From: Flavobacteriales bacterium UBA6772
GTDB lineage: Bacteria > Bacteroidota > Bacteroidia > Flavobacteriales > Flavobacteriaceae
Length of the DNA: 64,000 nt
Assembly (NCBI GenBank): GCA_905181765.1
Contig: CAJIYW010000004.1
Coordinates: 149,280-213,279 of the forward strand
Reading direction: 5' to 3'
The notes under the pieces are model-generated. The model was not told where the DNA came from and did not search any database. It was given only the letters and a program-made list of their open reading frames with translations. Shown piece by piece: positions 61,901-64,000 of this stretch. The position numbers were made by a program, and so were the translations under genes. Numbering within the stretch: the stretch's first letter is position 1; every line of letters starts with the position of its first letter.

Positions 61901-61993
61901 ATCAGAATTAATCATCTCTAGATAATTTTGAGAATAAACTCCAAAAAATGAAAACGAGAGAAACCAGAAAATAATAGTTGTTTTATTCATCAT
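58943..61993 (-). CDS. Secreted sortilin/BNR-repeat propeller with T9SS sorting domain (two frameshifts)
   Basis: About 1016 residues when corrected. Signal peptide (MMNKTTIIFWFLSFSFFGVYSQ), then many Asp-box/BNR propeller repeats (GGGVWKTTDGTATW, SSDAGATWNEL, SIDGGATWEKI), with an inserted jelly-roll-like module (ITPAIDLNGISDSTLKF...VTLDDVSIE). One base is missing near 60446-60450; an extra one lies near 59164-59170. The restored C-terminus reads ITPNPTTGIF, LGKLVFYE, KGLYFLKV, KKLIIK, a T9SS type A domain. Likely an adhesin or extracellular hydrolase. The two halves overlap as ATGA, so genuine translational coupling is the less likely alternative. Confidence 0.87.
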
Positions 61994-62384
61994 ACTTGGT
62001 AATTATATTTAACGATTTAGTAAAGATAAGATTTGTGCCGACGAATAGTTAAATTAAGGCTAAACATTTGTGCCTTTTTATTATTTGGAACAAATAAATA
62101 CTCAAATTAGAATTTAAATTGCAGATCTGCGAACAAAATTTAATCTTAAAAAGAAAGTAATAAAAAATATTTACTAAACCGATAGTGGAGTAAAAATGGG
62201 TAAGAAGTGGGTAAAAATGTTAAATTTAAAAAAACACCTAAATAAAAAAAATCTAAGTTATTGGTTTAAAACAATTTAGCACCACAAAACGATATTAAAT
62301 AGAAAAACGGTTACACTTTTTGTAAAGTATAATTTTAAACACAATTAAAAATCTATAAAACACAATCTTATTAATTAATGTATC
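61994..62384. other. 391-base divergent intergenic region with direct repeats
   Basis: AT-rich gap between the sortilin-like and MFS genes. It contains GTGGAGTAAAAATG (62185-62198) and GTGGGTAAAAATG (62207-62219), 22 bases apart, or two helical turns. I see no gene, no RNA and no clear -33/-7 promoter pair. Confidence 0.45.
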
Positions 62385-63674
62385 TTGTGGGTTACCAATA
62401 AAAACATAAAATTGAAAGATTCAGAACTTAAGAAAGGTTCTTTTTTAAGTATCACTCTTTTAATACTTTCAGGAGAATTAATTTTTTTATTACCCTATGT
62501 ATTAGCGAGAGTCTTTAGACCTACATTTTTAGAAGTATTTAATTTAACGAATCTTCAATTAGGCGGTTTATTCTCTATTTATGGAACAGTGGCTATACTC
62601 TCTTATGTTTACGGTGGAGTTCTTTCAGATAAATTTAAACCTAAAATATTAATCGCTTTATCGCTCTTTTTTACTGCTTTAGGGGGCCTTTTGTTAGCTA
62701 CTTACCCCTCCTATTTTATGCTACAACTTCTATGGGGGTATTGGGGTTTCACAACGGTTTTTTTATTTTGGGGAGCCATGATAAAAGCAACACGCGTTTG
62801 GGGCGGCTCAAAAAATCAAGGGGAAGCTTTCGGGTTATTAGATGGAGGAAGAGGTTTAGTAGCCGCCTCTATGGGTACTTTAGGAGTGCTTATTTTTTCT
62901 CTATTTTTAACAAATGACATAGAATTGGCTAGCTTACCTGAACGTAAAAATGCGTTCAGATATGTGATATTATTCTCATCATTTATTGTATTCTTAACAG
63001 GAATCCTTGTAATTATTTTAATGAAATCAAGTCAAGAGGGCGTTACAAATAGGAATGCTTCTTTAATACCTAATATCAAATCTATTTTAAAAATCCAATC
63101 CGTTTGGCTTATCATGTTTATCATTATAGCGGCATATGTCGGCTATAAAGTTACCGACATTTACTCGCTCTACGCCTCTGATGTTATGAATTTTAATAAT
63201 TTAGAAGCTGCAAACATAGGGTCATTACAAATGTATCTTCGTCCACTAGTGTGCTTGCTAATTGCATTGTTTGCAAATAATAAAAGCTATATTCATTTAA
63301 TTATTATTGGTTTTATTATTATGTTAATTGGCGCTTTAATCTTTTCATTTGGAATCGTTCAAGTAGATATGAATTATGTGTTTTTCTTTTCCTTAATTGT
63401 GGTCGCTACAGGAACCTATGCTATTCGTGCTTTATACTTTTCTCTTATGCAAGAAGGGCGTATTCCACTCGTATTGACAGGAACTGCGGTAGGGGTCATT
63501 TCTGTAGTTGGATACACCCCTGATATATTTGCTAGCCCTGTTATTGGATACTTATTAGACACATACCCTGGAATTATTGGGCATCAGTATGTGTTTTCAA
63601 TGCTTGTTGTTTTTTCAATATTAGGACTATGGGCCTCCATTAAATTTGCCAAATTAGTTACTAGTTTTAAGTAA
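62385..63674 (+). CDS. MFS transporter, TTG start likely
   Basis: 429 residues, 12 predicted helices. LRPTFLEVF-like first loop (VFRPTFLEVFNLTN), the MFS loop GGVLSDKFKPK between helices 2 and 3, and symmetric second half (GYLLDTYPG). No in-frame ATG precedes the first helix: a stop is at 62376-62378, then TTG at 62385 and another TTG at 62412. The overlapping ATG at 62378 is out of frame. The start may be TTG, or an indel may have removed the true start. Substrate unknown. GC in its first half is clearly above the window average. Confidence 0.8.
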   Translation: MWVTNKNIKLKDSELKKGSFLSITLLILSGELIFLLPYVLARVFRPTFLEVFNLTNLQLGGLFSIYGTVAILSYVYGGVLSDKFKPKILIALSLFFTALGGLLLATYPSYFMLQLLWGYWGFTTVFLFWGAMIKATRVWGGSKNQGEAFGLLDGGRGLVAASMGTLGVLIFSLFLTNDIELASLPERKNAFRYVILFSSFIVFLTGILVIILMKSSQEGVTNRNASLIPNIKSILKIQSVWLIMFIIIAAYVGYKVTDIYSLYASDVMNFNNLEAANIGSLQMYLRPLVCLLIALFANNKSYIHLIIIGFIIMLIGALIFSFGIVQVDMNYVFFFSLIVVATGTYAIRALYFSLMQEGRIPLVLTGTAVGVISVVGYTPDIFASPVIGYLLDTYPGIIGHQYVFSMLVVFSILGLWASIKFAKLVTSFK

Positions 63675-63692
63675 TATTTTTGAGTTTACTGC

Positions 63693-63723
63693 AAAAAAAA
63701 AGAGTAACTATTTCTGATTACTC
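63693..63723 (-). terminator. Terminator for a minus-strand transcript
   Basis: Stem GAGTAA (63702-63707) / TTACTC (63718-63723), followed on the minus strand by nine T. It directly follows the tRNA-like 3' end at 63727-63746, so it would end a transcript coming from the right edge. Confidence 0.55.
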
Positions 63724-63726
63724 CTT

Positions 63727-64000
63727 AGTAGCGGGAATTGGATTCATTTCTCCACGTTGTTCCGCAATGGGCCAAAGAGGAGAACAGCCCAAAGAAAAAT
63801 AAAAGCGTACAACGCTTTCTGGTATTTTTTGTACTTCCTCTAAAAGTTGAAACCTGTTTCACTTTTAGAAAATTGCATTATGCTACTCTGGATTTTTTTG
63901 TGATTGGCTACAACTCGTTATATGGATTACAAATGTCCTTTTTATAGATCTGTGTTTCCTGATAATAGGTTCTTTGTTCTCGTTTATTTTAATTCAAATA
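63727..64000. other. Structured non-coding tail with tRNA-like 3' end
   Basis: Minus-strand 63746-63727 reads like the last bases of a tRNA (AATCCAATTCCCGCTACT; TTCCCGCT is the acceptor of glycine tRNAs), but the T-loop TTC is replaced and no tRNA body follows. To the right come hairpins TGGGC/GCCCA (63768-63772, 63787-63791), AAAGCG/CGCTTT (63802-63807, 63813-63818) and CTAAAAGT-GAAA/TTTC-ACTTTTAG (63840-63868). A 69-codon frame across it (63738-63947) has no family match I know. I treat it as non-coding and unidentified. Confidence 0.45.

Noticed and set aside
63738..63947. A 69-codon open frame at the right end as a protein gene
   Set aside because: It runs across several hairpins, shows no signal or domain, and has no promoter or family match that I can support.
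1..64000. CRISPR arrays, prophage, complete IS elements, toxin-antitoxin pairs
   Set aside because: No regular repeat-spacer units, transposases, integrases or phage genes seen in any frame.

Overview
The window is about 64 kb from a low-GC, gliding-type member of the Flavobacteriaceae (Bacteroidota; Polaribacter/Tenacibaculum-like). Evidence for this is the gldA gene, T9SS C-terminal sorting domains, PorP/SprF and GLPGLI family proteins, a DnaE fused to an N-terminal exonuclease, an S16 with a long acidic tail, and TAnnTTTG-type -7 promoter elements. Almost all of it is ordinary core chromosome. I see no phage, CRISPR array or complete insertion sequence.

Layout. 1-9.7 kb: thyA (cut by the left edge), nupC, a BFN nuclease, etfBA, pdhB, and the soluble (ppa) and membrane (hppA) pyrophosphatases. 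9.7-14.5 kb: a tightly overlapping operon of a secreted M20 amidohydrolase, an NRAMP-like transporter and the 5-oxoprolinase subunits pxpA, pxpB and pxpC. 14.7-22.5 kb: a secreted 5'-nucleotidase, pckA, a DUF423 protein, a saccharopine-dehydrogenase-family protein, a tRNA methyltransferase and a secreted GH16 glucanase. 22.5-24 kb: rpsP-rimM-tRNA-Ser with a structured rpsP leader and a duplicated tRNA 3' end. 24-31.4 kb: dnaE, an FAD lactone oxidase, a HAD hydrolase and gldA. 31.5-39 kb: an outer-membrane barrel, two GLPGLI proteins and a small secreted protein, divergent from an RprXY-like two-component system. 39-48 kb: nucleotide salvage (dNK, tdk), a cystathionine synthase/lyase, DinB and ArsC-like proteins, a DUF3089 lipoprotein, a GT4 enzyme, alr, an esterase and pdxJ. 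48.3-56.3 kb: a cell-envelope cluster of a CBS protein, nadK, DUF6089, uppS, bamA, two Skp proteins and murI. 56.3-64 kb: PorP/SprF, a membrane-anchored Kelch protein, a large secreted sortilin-like propeller, an MFS transporter and a structured non-coding tail.

Sequence quality dominates gene calling. I count about 26 single-base frameshifts in 20 genes, many in homopolymers. They hit genes that should be indispensable (dnaE, bamA, uppS, nadK, alr, murI), and each rejoins a single good family member after a +/-1 correction. I read them as uncorrected sequencing or assembly indels and annotate the whole genes, noting each site.

Best leads for undescribed biology are: (1) the GLPGLI/outer-membrane-barrel operon facing its own RprXY-like system across three in-phase 10-bp repeats; (2) the pxp operon, whose NRAMP-like protein lacks the metal-ligand motifs and which begins with a secreted M20 amidohydrolase; (3) a Kelch-propeller/TM/cytoplasmic-domain protein beside a PorP/SprF gene; (4) a perfect 24-bp palindrome over the etfB promoter; (5) tRNA 3'-end fragments at two places, one leading into a run of hairpins at the right edge.
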